From NCBI RefSeq assembly GCF_009745985.1, contig NZ_WFIX01000175.1, forward strand, positions 372,001-436,000: a DNA stretch of 64,000 bases, read 5' to 3'. The notes under the pieces were generated by a model. The model was given only the letters and a program-made list of their open reading frames with translations. It was not told the DNA's origin and did not search any database. Positions 9,548 through 18,300 of the stretch are shown here, in pieces. The stretch's first letter is position 1, and each line of letters opens with the position of its first letter. The position numbers and the translations under genes are program-made. The stretch is from Microbacterium karelineae (GTDB lineage Bacteria > Actinomycetota > Actinomycetes > Actinomycetales > Microbacteriaceae).

Positions 9548-10774
9548 GTGACAGTCGACGCGACGCGCTCGCCAGAGCAGACAGACCTGACCGTTCTCTA
9601 CGCCTCGCCCGCGGCCGCCACCGGCGCGCCGTTCGTCGAGACCCCGACGGCCTACGATGCGGTCCTGCTGGCGAGCTTCGGCGGCCCCGAGGGGCAGGAC
9701 GATGTGATCCCGTTCCTCCGGAACGTCACGCGCGGCCGCGGGATCCCCGACGAGCGCCTCGAGGAGGTCGCGACCCATTACCGCCACTTCGGCGGTGTGA
9801 GCCCGATCAACGCGCAGAACCGCGAGCTGCTGGCGGCCCTGCGTGACGAGATCGCCCGCCGCGGCCTCGACCTGCCCGTCTACTGGGGCAACCGCAACTG
9901 GGCCCCGATGCTCGACACGGCCGTCTCCGAGGCCTACGCGGATGGGCACCGCACCGTGCTCGCGCTCGCGACGAGCGCCTACAGCTCGTACTCGAGCGAC
10001 AGGCAGTACCGCGAGGACATCGCGCGCGTCCTCGGATCCGGCGACGGCGGGACCGGGCTGGGCGACGGCGACGACCCCATGACGATCGACAAGGTGCGGC
10101 TCTTCTTCGACCACCCAGGCTTCGTCGAGCCCTTCTACGAGGGCATCCGCGACGCCGTGACGGCATGGCTCGACGAGGGCCGACCCGCCCGCGAGATCCG
10201 CCTCCTCTTCTCGACCCACTCCGTCCCGACGGCCGACGCGGAGCGCTCCGGCCCGCGCGATGTCGACTTCGGTGAGGGCGGTGCCTACGCCGCGCAGCAC
10301 CGCGCCGTCGCGGCACACCTCGTCGCGCGGCTGCACGACGAGGTCCCCGGGGCCGCCGACGTGGACTGGACTCTCGTATACCAGTCGCGATCGGGCCCGC
10401 CTTCGCAACCGTGGCTCGAACCCGACGTGAACGACGTGATCGCCGGCCTCCCCGGCGAGGGCATCACGGCCGTCGCCGTCGTGCCGCTCGGCTTCGTGAG
10501 CGACCACATGGAGGTCATGTGGGATCTCGACAACGAGGCGAAGGAGTCGGCGGAGGAAGCGGGCCTCGCGTTCGCGCGCACCCGCACCCCCGGATCCCAC
10601 CCCGCGTACGTGGCGGGTCTCGTCGATCTCATCGAGGAGCGGATCCACGGCACGCCGGCCGCCGAGCGCCCGCACGTGACCGCCCTCGGGCCGTGGTTCG
10701 ATGTGAGCCGCGCCGGCAGCGACGAGAACGTGCGCCTCGGCTTCCGCCCGGCCGCCGCGGGCATCGCGCCCTGA
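9548..10774 (+). CDS. hemH: ferrochelatase (coproporphyrin-type) lacking all cysteines
   Basis: This enzyme (408 aa) inserts iron into a porphyrin. In actinobacteria the substrate is expected to be coproporphyrin III, and the gene is then called cpfC. The catalytic histidine is in LLFSTHSVP. Other family segments are SPINAQNRELL, YWGNRNWAP, YQSRSGPPSQPWLEPDV and PLGFVSDHMEV. There is no cysteine anywhere in the protein. In the SAYSSYS segment, the residue that is a [2Fe-2S] cysteine in M. tuberculosis-type enzymes is Asp151. The GTG start at 9548 has no strong ribosome site, so a start a few codons later remains possible. Confidence 0.93.
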   Translation: MTVDATRSPEQTDLTVLYASPAAATGAPFVETPTAYDAVLLASFGGPEGQDDVIPFLRNVTRGRGIPDERLEEVATHYRHFGGVSPINAQNRELLAALRDEIARRGLDLPVYWGNRNWAPMLDTAVSEAYADGHRTVLALATSAYSSYSSDRQYREDIARVLGSGDGGTGLGDGDDPMTIDKVRLFFDHPGFVEPFYEGIRDAVTAWLDEGRPAREIRLLFSTHSVPTADAERSGPRDVDFGEGGAYAAQHRAVAAHLVARLHDEVPGAADVDWTLVYQSRSGPPSQPWLEPDVNDVIAGLPGEGITAVAVVPLGFVSDHMEVMWDLDNEAKESAEEAGLAFARTRTPGSHPAYVAGLVDLIEERIHGTPAAERPHVTALGPWFDVSRAGSDENVRLGFRPAAAGIAP

Positions 10775-10797
10775 GCGGATACGGCAGAATCGACACC

Positions 10798-11295
10798 ATG
10801 CGCATCCATATCGCGACGGATCACGCCGGCCTCGAGTTCTCCACGCAGCTGCAGGAGCACCTGATCGAGCAGGGGCACGCGGTCGTCGACCACGGACCGG
10901 ATCACTACGACGCCCTCGACGACTACCCGGCGTTCTGCATCCGCGCGGCCCAGGCGGTCGTCGACGATCAGCGCGCGGGCGTCGAGGCGCTCGGCGTCGT
11001 GTTCGGCGGATCCGGCAACGGCGAGCAGATCGCCGCCAACAAGGTCGAGGGCATCCGCGCCGCGCTCGTGTGGAACCTCGACGTGGCCGAGCTCGCCCGT
11101 GAGCACAACGACGCCAACGTCATCTCGATCGGGGCGCGCCAGCACACGGTCGAGGAGGTGTTCGACTTCGTCGACCGCTTCGTCGCGACCCCGTTCCCCG
11201 GCGACGAGCGTCACGCACGTCGCATCGCGCAGGTCGGGGCCTACGAACGGGACGGCGCGTTGGTCGACGGCCCCGCTCCTCGTGAGCGGAACTGA
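10798..11295 (+). CDS. rpiB: ribose-5-phosphate isomerase B
   Basis: This sugar-phosphate isomerase (165 aa) of the pentose phosphate pathway interconverts ribose 5-phosphate and ribulose 5-phosphate. It begins MRIHIATDHAGLE with the RpiB/LacAB fold signature, and has GVVFGGSGNGEQIAANK, the phosphate-binding loop. The usual catalytic Cys position of the enteric type is Ser in GGSGNG, as in the mycobacterial-type enzymes that use Glu. Its stop codon overlaps the start of the DNA glycosylase gene (TGATG). Confidence 0.93.
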   Translation: MRIHIATDHAGLEFSTQLQEHLIEQGHAVVDHGPDHYDALDDYPAFCIRAAQAVVDDQRAGVEALGVVFGGSGNGEQIAANKVEGIRAALVWNLDVAELAREHNDANVISIGARQHTVEEVFDFVDRFVATPFPGDERHARRIAQVGAYERDGALVDGPAPRERN

Positions 11296-12296
11296 TGCCC
11301 GAGGGGCATTCGGTCCACCGCATCGCCCGCCAGTTCGACCGCAACTTCACGGGGCGGCCCGTGGCCGTATCCAGCCCGCAGGGGCGCTTCGCAGACGGCG
11401 CGGCGCTCGTCGACGGGCGCGAGATGTCGCGGGCGATGGCGGTCGGCAAGCAGATGTTCCTCGAATTCGACGGCGACCTCTGGCTGCGCGTGCACCTCGG
11501 GCTCTACGGTGCGTGGGACTTCGCGGGCGAGATCCTCGTGGATCCGACGATCGCATCGGCGAACGGCCGCATGGGCCAGACGAACCAGCGCGGGACCGAC
11601 CTCGGTGTTCCGATCCTCGACGATGCCGGCGAGAACTCCCTCGCCTCGATCGGTGCGCCGCGGAGGACGCGCGGGCACGTGCGCATGTCGGAGCAGACCA
11701 AGGGCGTCGACGACGGCGCGGAGCTCGAGTGGCCGCCGCCCGTGGTCGGTCAGGTGCGCGCGCGGCTCATGACCGATGTGACGTGCGCCGACCTCCGCGG
11801 CCCGACGGCGTGCGCGGTCGAGACCCCCGAGCAGATCGACGCCGTCATCGACCGGCTGGGGCCGGATCCGCTCGTCGGCGACCCGCGCGAGAACGAGGAG
11901 CGCTTCGTCGACGCGGTCAGGCGCCGCGGCGTCGCGATCGGCCAGCTGCTCATGGATCAGGCCGTCGTCAGCGGCATCGGCAATGTCTACCGAGCTGAGA
12001 TCCTGTTCCGCGCGCGACTCGATCCGCACACCCCGGGCAGGGCCGTCCCCGAGGAGGTCGTGCGCGGTCTCTGGCGGGACTGGGCAGCGCTGCTGCGGAT
12101 CGGTGTCGAGACCGGCCAGATGATGACGATGGACGGTCTCACGGGCGACGCCTGGCGTCGCGCGATGGCGAGCCGCGACGACCGCCACTGGGTCTACCAC
12201 CGGACAGGCCTGCCGTGCCGCCGCTGCGGAGCCGAGATCGCGCTCGAGGAGATGCAGGCGCGCAAGCTGTACTGGTGCCCCGGCTGCCAGACGTGA
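11295..12296 (+). CDS. Fpg/Nei-family DNA glycosylase (Nei-like)
   Basis: This base-excision repair glycosylase/AP lyase has 333 residues. It starts MPEGHS, giving the catalytic Pro2 and Glu3, and has the beta-hairpin lysine in AVGKQMF. The helix-two-turn-helix is QAVVSGIGNVYRAE. The zinc finger is C-x2-C-x16-C-x2-C at the C-terminus (CRRCG to CPGCQ). MPEGHS rather than MPELPE places it in the Nei branch, which in mycobacteria has Nei1 and Nei2. I cannot assign which one. It is coupled to rpiB by a one-base overlap. Confidence 0.92.
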   Translation: MPEGHSVHRIARQFDRNFTGRPVAVSSPQGRFADGAALVDGREMSRAMAVGKQMFLEFDGDLWLRVHLGLYGAWDFAGEILVDPTIASANGRMGQTNQRGTDLGVPILDDAGENSLASIGAPRRTRGHVRMSEQTKGVDDGAELEWPPPVVGQVRARLMTDVTCADLRGPTACAVETPEQIDAVIDRLGPDPLVGDPRENEERFVDAVRRRGVAIGQLLMDQAVVSGIGNVYRAEILFRARLDPHTPGRAVPEEVVRGLWRDWAALLRIGVETGQMMTMDGLTGDAWRRAMASRDDRHWVYHRTGLPCRRCGAEIALEEMQARKLYWCPGCQT

Positions 12297-12310
12297 CGAG
12301 GCGGGGAGAC

Positions 12311-13819
12311 ATGCACATCGGAGAGAACGTCGACGTCATCGCGAACGCGCGCATCGCGGGGGAGGGGCGCGAGCTCCTCGCGCACCCGCTCGCCGCGCGC
12401 GACGGGCTGTTCGACCTGTGGATGATGCGCGGCCGCATCGCGGACATCGCGCCGGCTCGAGCGATCCGCGCCCGCGGTGCCGTCCTCGACGCGGAGGGCG
12501 CGTGGGTCGTCCCTGGGCTGTGGGATCACCACGCACACGTCCTGCAGTGGGCGCTCGCATCGACGAGGCCGTCTGTCGAGCACGCCGGCTCGGCCGAGGA
12601 GGCGTCGGCGCGCGCCGCGGAGATCGCGCCCCAGCCCGACGGGCGCCGCGTGCTGTCGCGGCTGGCCTGGGCGCTCTGGACGGAGGAGCCGACGCGCGCG
12701 GTGCTCGACGCCGTCACAGGGCATGTGCCGACCTACCTGCTGGGCGTCGACGTGCACTCCGTGTGGATGAACGAGGCGGCGTTCCGCAGGGAGGGCATCG
12801 CCCCGACCGAGAGCGGGCTCGTTCGCGAGGCGATCGCGTTCGAGGTGATCGACCGGCTCGACGACGTCGAGGGATCCGTCGCAGATGCTGCGCACGCGGA
12901 CGCGGCCCGTCGGGCGGCCGCACGCGGCGTCGTCGGAGTCTGGGACCTCGAGTTCGGCGAGAACCACGCGCCGTGGCGGCGGAGGGCCGACGCGGGCTGG
13001 GACGCGCTGCGCGTGTTCTCGAACGTGTATCCGGACGGCCTGGACGCCGTGCTCGCGCAGCGGCTCGAGACCGGCGATCCCCTGTCGCAGAACCCGCTCG
13101 TGCGCCTCGGGATGCTGAAGGTGATCGGCGACGGCGCGCTCGCGAGCCGCACCGCCGCGACCTCGCATGACTACGACGGGCACCCGCACCATCGCGGGGC
13201 GCTCGCGGTGACGCCGGCGGAGATGGCGGAGCTCGTCGCGCGCGCGGCGGCCGGCGGCATCGCGACGACGATCCACGCGATCGGCGATGCGGCGAACACG
13301 GCGGCCCTCGACGCGTTCGCGCGCTGCGCCGTCCCCGGTCGCATCGAGCACGCGCAGCTGCTCGGGGCGACCGACATCCCGAGGTTCGCGAGGCTCGGCA
13401 TCGACGCGAGCGTGCAGCCCCAGCATCTGGTCGACGACAGGGATCTCGCCGACGGGCTCTGGGCGAGCCAGCCCGCGCGCCCCTATGCGCTGCGCGATCT
13501 GCGAGACGCCGGGGCGAACCTCCTGTTCGGGTCCGATGCTCCCGTGTCGCCGCTCGATCCGTGGATCCAGATGTCGGCGGCCGTCTTCCGCACCGACGAC
13601 GACCGCGATCCGTGGCAGCCGGGCCAGGCGCTCGATGCGCGCACGGCCCTCGCGGCCTCGACCGAAGGCGGGAGCGGGGATCCCGCGGCGATCGAACCGG
13701 GCGCGGTCGCCGATCTCGCGATCGTCGGGCACGATCCCCTCGCCGCGACCCGCGATGAGCTCCGCGCGATGCCCGTGAACGCGACGATGATCGCGGGTCG
13801 TCTCACCCACGTGGCGTAG
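12311..13819 (+). CDS. amidohydrolase family 3 protein (YtcJ-like)
   Basis: This is a metal-dependent hydrolase (502 aa) of the amidohydrolase superfamily, of unknown substrate. The metal motif HHAH is in VPGLWDHHAHVL. Further ligands are expected at GDGALASR, IHAIGDAAN and the aspartate in GSDAPVSPLDP. The ATG at 12311 follows GGGGAGAC. It is 14 bases after the glycosylase gene and probably ends that operon, since a strong hairpin follows at 13830. YtcJ-like proteins are often annotated as N-substituted formamide deformylases, but this is not established here. Confidence 0.85.
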   Translation: MHIGENVDVIANARIAGEGRELLAHPLAARDGLFDLWMMRGRIADIAPARAIRARGAVLDAEGAWVVPGLWDHHAHVLQWALASTRPSVEHAGSAEEASARAAEIAPQPDGRRVLSRLAWALWTEEPTRAVLDAVTGHVPTYLLGVDVHSVWMNEAAFRREGIAPTESGLVREAIAFEVIDRLDDVEGSVADAAHADAARRAAARGVVGVWDLEFGENHAPWRRRADAGWDALRVFSNVYPDGLDAVLAQRLETGDPLSQNPLVRLGMLKVIGDGALASRTAATSHDYDGHPHHRGALAVTPAEMAELVARAAAGGIATTIHAIGDAANTAALDAFARCAVPGRIEHAQLLGATDIPRFARLGIDASVQPQHLVDDRDLADGLWASQPARPYALRDLRDAGANLLFGSDAPVSPLDPWIQMSAAVFRTDDDRDPWQPGQALDARTALAASTEGGSGDPAAIEPGAVADLAIVGHDPLAATRDELRAMPVNATMIAGRLTHVA

Positions 13820-13829
13820 CCCGCTCACA

Positions 13830-13868
13830 CACTCGGCCCCGCCGCCCGAGGGGCGACGGGGCCGAGTG
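13830..13868. terminator. bidirectional hairpin terminator
   Basis: A 12-bp perfect stem (CACTCGGCCCCG at 13830-13841, complement at 13857-13868) lies between the convergent amidohydrolase and dps genes. It could end transcription from both sides. There is no T-run, as usual in high-GC actinobacteria. Confidence 0.75.
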
Positions 13869-13880
13869 CGCTGCGTCAGA

Positions 13881-14363
13881 TCACTCCGCGACGTGCGCGA
13901 CGAGGAACCAGCGGTCCTTCTCGAGGCCGGCCTTGATGCCGATCGCGATGTCCTGGCTCGTGAGGTCGATCTCGTCGAGGCCGTCGATCGCGGCATCGAG
14001 GTCGGCGATGACGGCGTCGATGTCCTTCACGATGCCCGCGATGACCTCGGTCGACTGCGCGAAGCCGGCGGGCGCGCCCGTCGCCGACACCTTCTCGGCG
14101 ACCTTGTCGATGCGCGCATCGATCGGCAGGCCCAGGGCGACGATGCGCTCGGCGGCCTCATCGGCCCATGCGCCGGCATGGTCGACGAGCGTGTCGAGGA
14201 ACTCGTGCACGCCGACGAAGTTGGCGCCGCGGACGTGCCAGTGCGCCTGCTTGCCGTTGACCGTGAGGGCCTCGAGCCCGAGGACGATCGGGGAGAGGAA
14301 CTGCGAGCTCGCGGCGGCGACGGTCGGGTCTGCGGCGGTGGTGGCGATGGTGGTCTTGGTCAT
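13881..14363 (-). CDS. dps: Dps-family ferritin-like DNA protection protein
   Basis: This 160-residue protein forms a 12-subunit cage that oxidises and stores iron and protects DNA. The ferroxidase ligands lie in QAHWHVRGANF (two His) and FLDTLVDHAGAWADEAAE (Asp and Glu). The start at 14363 (MTKTTI) follows AAGGGGATCC. The in-frame extension to 14447 has no ribosome site. The N-terminal tail is Thr/Ala-rich with few lysines, so strong direct DNA binding is uncertain. Candidate iron boxes lie about 120-155 bases upstream. Confidence 0.93.
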   Translation of the reverse strand: MTKTTIATTAADPTVAAASSQFLSPIVLGLEALTVNGKQAHWHVRGANFVGVHEFLDTLVDHAGAWADEAAERIVALGLPIDARIDKVAEKVSATGAPAGFAQSTEVIAGIVKDIDAVIADLDAAIDGLDEIDLTSQDIAIGIKAGLEKDRWFLVAHVAE

Positions 14364-14483
14364 GAGGATCCCCTTCTCGTTCGAGGCGGGATGATCTGCT
14401 CCCGCGTCGATGTCAACGGTACTCGCCTGACGGCCGCGCGCAAGCAAGGCGAGCCTCGGCTGAATCAGCCCGTGACCTGGGAA

Positions 14484-14518
14484 AAGAGAGGCTCACCTCA
14501 GTGAGGTGCGCCTTACCT
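14484..14518. promoter_or_regulatory. candidate DtxR/IdeR iron boxes upstream of dps
   Basis: AGGTGCGCCTTACCT (14504-14518) matches the 15-bp core AGGTWAGSCTWACCT at 13 positions. A weaker half-site pair (AGGCTCACCT) lies next to it at about 14488-14497, and a third partial copy at about 14445-14459. They sit between dps and the 3' end of the LuxR-type gene. The best copy overlaps the last codons of that gene. Iron-dependent control of dps would be sensible, but this is a motif match only. Confidence 0.35.
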
Positions 14519-17341
14519 GCGAGCGCTGCCACGGCGGGCCGCTTCGGTGCGATTGGCGGCGCCGAGCTTCCGGAGCACAGCGGAGACGTGCACGCTCACC
14601 GTCTTCGCGCTGATGAAGAGGCGCTCGCCGATCTCGCGGTTCGTGAGGCCGTCCGATATCAGGTCGAGCACCTGCGACTCGCGCGCCGTGAGCGGGGAGC
14701 CGGCGCGGGCGTGCGACGGCGAGAGCCCCGCGTCCGCGGCGAGCGCCTCGGCGCGGCGGGCCAGCACGGTCACGCCGCGGGCGCGCGCGTCGCCGAGCGC
14801 CTCCGTGAGCGCCGCGCGGGCGCCGTCGCGGTCGTCGGTCGCGAGGAGCGCCTCGGCGAGCCGCAGCCACGCATAGGGCCGCACGATGACGGGGCGAGCG
14901 GGGACATCGGGGCGGGCCACGACGTCACGCCAGGCGGCTGGGTCGTCCATCGCCTCGGCGGCGATCACGGGGATCCAGGCGGCCGCCGATGGCCACCAGG
15001 AGAAGCTCTCCACGTGGGAGCGCAGGCGTTCGCGCTCCCGGGGGACGTCGACGAGGCCGTCCCGCCCCGCCAGAGAGATGGCGCGCGACACCGACCAGCT
15101 GAACGGGAAGACATACGCGGCATCGATATGGCCGCCGTACCCGACGAACAGCTCCTGCGCCGACGTCCACGCGGCCGCCGCGTCGCCGCGCAGGACGGCG
15201 ATCTCCGTGCGCACGTGCGCGACCGACAGCCGCGACTGCTGGTCGATCGACATCAGGGAACGGAAGGTCGCCTCACCCTGGGACATCACCGCTGCCGCCG
15301 CGTCGGCGCCGTCGGTCCACACGAGCATCGAGGCCTGAGCGCGGATGAGATATGAGCGGAAGGTCGATGGCGGCGACAGCGCGAGGGAGCCGTCGATGAG
15401 GTCCTGCGCCTCCTGCCAGCGCCCGAGGGCGATGAGGGGATCGACGGCATTCCCTGCGAGGATCACGCCGGAGGTCCGGTCGATTCCGCGGCGGCGCGCT
15501 CCCGACATGCCCTCGCGGGCGATCGCGAGGGCGCGCTCGTGATCACCCGCCCGCTCGGCGAGGTCGGACGCGTTGACCCAGTAGCGGATCATGGCCGCCG
15601 AGTGCTCGTCCGCGAGCGAGCGGGCGCGCTCCATGCCGGCGAACGCGTCATCGATCAGCCCGAGCGATCCGCGCACGCGCGCGCCGATGTTGACGACGAT
15701 GGACTCGAGCAGGGGATCTCCGAGCTCCCGCGCGAGAGCGGCGCCTGCGTCGGCGCGATCCCGCGCCTCCTCGATGTCGCCGATGAGCATGAGCTGTCCG
15801 GCGAGAGATGTGACGGCGGAGGCGCGGAGCGCCCGCGTCTGGGCGGTCTCGTCGACGGTGTCGAGGATGTCGAGGCACGCTCGATAGGCCTCGATCCCAC
15901 CCGCGCGGGCGAGCAGGCCGAAGACGCGGCCGCGCGAGTGCCGCAGGTGGGCTTCGTCCACGGTTCCCGGCGTCACCCGAGCGAGCGCGGTGTCGATCAG
16001 CCGCAGCGCGCGGTCGACCTCGCCGGCGTTGCGGAGGTGCGCGGCGGTGCGCCCCGTGAGCTCGTTCCGCGTCATCCCCGCGATCCGGTCGGCGTCGGGC
16101 ACCGCGTCCCAGAGCGCGAGCGCCCGCTCGCCGTGCTGCGCGGCCGATGCGAAGGCGAACGACGCGCGGGCGGCGCGCATCGCCTGGATCCAGGCGGGGA
16201 AGGCGTGCGCCGCCTCGCGGGCGCCCTCCCAGTGCGCGGCGAGGGCGGCCAGGCGCCCCTCGTCTGCCGCATCGCGTGCGATGGTGTCGGCGTACCTGGC
16301 GTGGAGCTGCTGCAGCTCGCCCGGCATGACGTCGCCGAGGATCGCCTCGCCCACGAGCGCGTGGCGGAACGCGCAGTCGTCGCCGTCGAGGACGATGAGG
16401 CGCTCCCGGGCCGCCTCCCTCAGCGCCTCGTCCGGATCGCCGACGGCGCCGTCGAGGACGCGGATCAGCAGCTCGTGCGGCACGCGGATGCCGCCGACGG
16501 CCAGGTGGCGCAGTACGCGCTGCGCGTCGTGGGACAGCCGCTCGTAGCGGACGAGGAGGAGCTCGCGGAGCCCGTCCGACAGGGGAGCGTCGCCGCCGAG
16601 GTCCACGACCTCCTCGACGTAGAAGGGGACGCCGTCGCTGCGCTGCACGAAGCGGTCGAGCTCCGAGGGGGACGGCGTGCGGCCGCTGAGGGCGACGGCG
16701 AGCAGGCGCACCTGCTCGCGGCCGAGCCGTTCGAGGGTCACCCGCGTCGCGTGCCGGTCCCGCGACAGCTCGCGCAGGAACGCGCGGGCGGGATCCGTCC
16801 GGCCCACGTCCTCCGGTCGCGCCGTCATGATGAGGAGGACGCGCGCGGCCGGCGGGACGCGCACGAGGGATCGGATGACGGCGAGGCTCGCGGGGTCGAC
16901 CCAGTGGAGGTCCTCGATCGCGAGCACGAGCGGGCGGTCGCGCGCGGCGTCCTCGAGCAGCAGCGCGATCGCCTCGTTCACCTGTGCGGCGGTGGAGTCG
17001 CCCACATCGCCGTCGGACAGGTGCGGGAACAGCCCCTGCAGGGCGCGGTAACCCGCCCCCGTGATCCGTCGCAGCTCGTCGGGGTCCCGCTCGGTGATCA
17101 GGGGGCGCAGCGCGCCGGCGATCGACGCATAGGCGGCGCCGTCGTCGACGCAGCGCCCCTCCGCGACGCGCACATCGGGGCGTCGCTCGGCGAGCTCCGC
17201 GAGCAGTCGCGACTTACCGATCCCTGCCTCGCCCTCGATGAGGGCCGCGCGCAGAGGGCCGTCGGCGGCGGCGGCGAGCGCACCATCGAGGGCGGCGAGG
17301 GCGTCGTCGCGCCCGACGAGCGGAGCGCGTGCGGGGGTCAC
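14513..17341 (-). CDS. LAL-type LuxR-family regulator with AAA ATPase domain
   Basis: This large transcriptional regulator has 942 residues. The N-terminal AAA_16-type ATPase has Walker A GEAGIGKS near residue 40 and a Walker B-like LVLAIEDLHW. A long helical, TPR-like middle follows. The C-terminal LuxR helix-turn-helix reads LTARESQVLDLI, then LTNREIGERLFISAKTVSVH. The GTG at 17341 overlaps the stop of the small upstream gene by four bases (GTGA). Target genes are unknown. Neighbouring dps is on the same strand downstream, but about 150 bases and its own putative control sites lie between. Confidence 0.9.
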   Translation of the reverse strand: MTPARAPLVGRDDALAALDGALAAAADGPLRAALIEGEAGIGKSRLLAELAERRPDVRVAEGRCVDDGAAYASIAGALRPLITERDPDELRRITGAGYRALQGLFPHLSDGDVGDSTAAQVNEAIALLLEDAARDRPLVLAIEDLHWVDPASLAVIRSLVRVPPAARVLLIMTARPEDVGRTDPARAFLRELSRDRHATRVTLERLGREQVRLLAVALSGRTPSPSELDRFVQRSDGVPFYVEEVVDLGGDAPLSDGLRELLLVRYERLSHDAQRVLRHLAVGGIRVPHELLIRVLDGAVGDPDEALREAARERLIVLDGDDCAFRHALVGEAILGDVMPGELQQLHARYADTIARDAADEGRLAALAAHWEGAREAAHAFPAWIQAMRAARASFAFASAAQHGERALALWDAVPDADRIAGMTRNELTGRTAAHLRNAGEVDRALRLIDTALARVTPGTVDEAHLRHSRGRVFGLLARAGGIEAYRACLDILDTVDETAQTRALRASAVTSLAGQLMLIGDIEEARDRADAGAALARELGDPLLESIVVNIGARVRGSLGLIDDAFAGMERARSLADEHSAAMIRYWVNASDLAERAGDHERALAIAREGMSGARRRGIDRTSGVILAGNAVDPLIALGRWQEAQDLIDGSLALSPPSTFRSYLIRAQASMLVWTDGADAAAAVMSQGEATFRSLMSIDQQSRLSVAHVRTEIAVLRGDAAAAWTSAQELFVGYGGHIDAAYVFPFSWSVSRAISLAGRDGLVDVPRERERLRSHVESFSWWPSAAAWIPVIAAEAMDDPAAWRDVVARPDVPARPVIVRPYAWLRLAEALLATDDRDGARAALTEALGDARARGVTVLARRAEALAADAGLSPSHARAGSPLTARESQVLDLISDGLTNREIGERLFISAKTVSVHVSAVLRKLGAANRTEAARRGSARR

Positions 17342-17553
17342 GCCGCCATTCTGCCAGCGACGCGCGCGAGCGCGGCACGCAGCCGGGCACGCAGTCGGGC
17401 ACGCAGCGACGGCCCGCGGCGCGCCGGCGCTGCGAGATCCGTCCGGTCGTGCATCGCACGCTCGTGGATGAGGCGCTCTGCGGCGATGCGGCGCTCGGCG
17501 GTGCGCACGTGCTCGTCGTACTGGATGAGGGCGATGGTCGGGTTCGCGTACAT
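17338..17553 (-). CDS. small basic protein upstream of the LAL regulator
   Basis: This is a 71-residue protein I do not recognise. The N-terminus is MYANPTIALIQYDEH. The C-terminal half is extremely Arg/Ala-rich (RARLRARLRAALARV) and would form an amphipathic basic helix that could bind nucleic acid or membrane. The Arg-rich part is encoded by a 12-bp tandem repeat (about 17374-17411). GAGGAG lies five bases before the ATG. It is translationally coupled to the LAL regulator, so it may be a co-regulator or a leader ORF. Confidence 0.65.
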   Translation of the reverse strand: MYANPTIALIQYDEHVRTAERRIAAERLIHERAMHDRTDLAAPARRGPSLRARLRARLRAALARVAGRMAA

Positions 17554-17689
17554 GATGACTCCTCGGTGGATGTGATTCCACAGTCCGCTCTGAGGAGGGG
17601 CGGGGGCATCGGACGGATTCCCTATCTTCCGTGGCCACGACGATCTGAGGCCCCCGCATTCGGGCACCGGCGTGGGTAGGGTCGGGTCC

Positions 17690-18220
17690 ATGACGGTCTC
17701 AGAGCTGGCCACGGTCCGCGGATTCCAGGGCGCCGAGCCCGCCCTGGACGACGGTGTGTACGTCGCCGAAGGGGCGCGGATCATCGGCGACGTCCGCATG
17801 GCGGAGTCGTCGAGCGCGTGGTGCAACGCCGTGCTGCGGGGTGATGTGTCGTCCATCACGATCGGCCGCGGCAGCAACCTCCAGGACAATGTGACGGTGC
17901 ACGTCGACGCGCAGCACCCCACCGTGCTCGGCGAGTTCGTCTCCGTCGGACACGGCGCGGTCGTGCACGGGTGCGAGATCGGCGACGGATCGCTCATCGG
18001 CATGGGCAGCGTCGTGCTGTCGGGCGCGCGCATCGGCGCATCCTGTCTCGTCGCCGGGGGAGCCGTCGTGCTCGAGGGCACCGAGATCCCGCCGCGCTCC
18101 CTCGTCGCCGGCGTGCCCGCGAAGGTGCGCCGCGCCCTCACCGACGAAGAGATCGCCCGGATCCGCGGCAACGCCGAGCGCTACGTCGGATATTCGAAGG
18201 AGCACGCCCGAGAGGCGTGA
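17690..18220 (+). CDS. gamma-carbonic anhydrase family protein
   Basis: This left-handed beta-helix protein (176 aa) belongs to the YrdA/PaaY/gamma-carbonic anhydrase group. Hexapeptide repeats run through the middle (GARIIGDV, GRGSNLQDNV, GEFVSVGHG, GDGSLIGMG and so on). The zinc-type histidines are in VTVHVD and SVGHGAVVHGCEIG. A C-terminal helix closes the trimer. Whether it hydrates CO2 or acts as an acyl- or CoA-linked enzyme cannot be told. The ATG at 17690 begins MTVSEL. It is divergent from the small basic protein gene. Confidence 0.88.
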   Translation: MTVSELATVRGFQGAEPALDDGVYVAEGARIIGDVRMAESSSAWCNAVLRGDVSSITIGRGSNLQDNVTVHVDAQHPTVLGEFVSVGHGAVVHGCEIGDGSLIGMGSVVLSGARIGASCLVAGGAVVLEGTEIPPRSLVAGVPAKVRRALTDEEIARIRGNAERYVGYSKEHAREA

Positions 18221-18266
18221 CGCGCCCGGGCGACCGGCCGGTTCCGGAGCACGCCGACGGATCCGA

Positions 18267-18272
18267 TAGACT
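18267..18272 (+). promoter_or_regulatory. candidate -10 box of tRNA-Gly
   Basis: TAGACT lies 28 bases before the tRNA-Gly gene. The same hexamer occurs 39 bases before tRNA-Pro (25846-25851). No good -35 was seen for either. Confidence 0.35.
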
Positions 18273-18300
18273 CTTCCGAGTCGCCTCCCGAGGCGGCCGC

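Noticed and set aside
6847-9846. 999-codon plus-strand frame opposite pepN
   Set aside because: Opposite-strand shadow. PepN has complete zinc motifs on the other strand. The frame has the same Arg/Glu/Asp-rich low-information composition.
17374-17411. Minisatellite-type 12-bp tandem repeat
   Set aside because: Fully explained as Arg-Ala-Arg-Leu coding repeat in the small basic protein. Three copies only.
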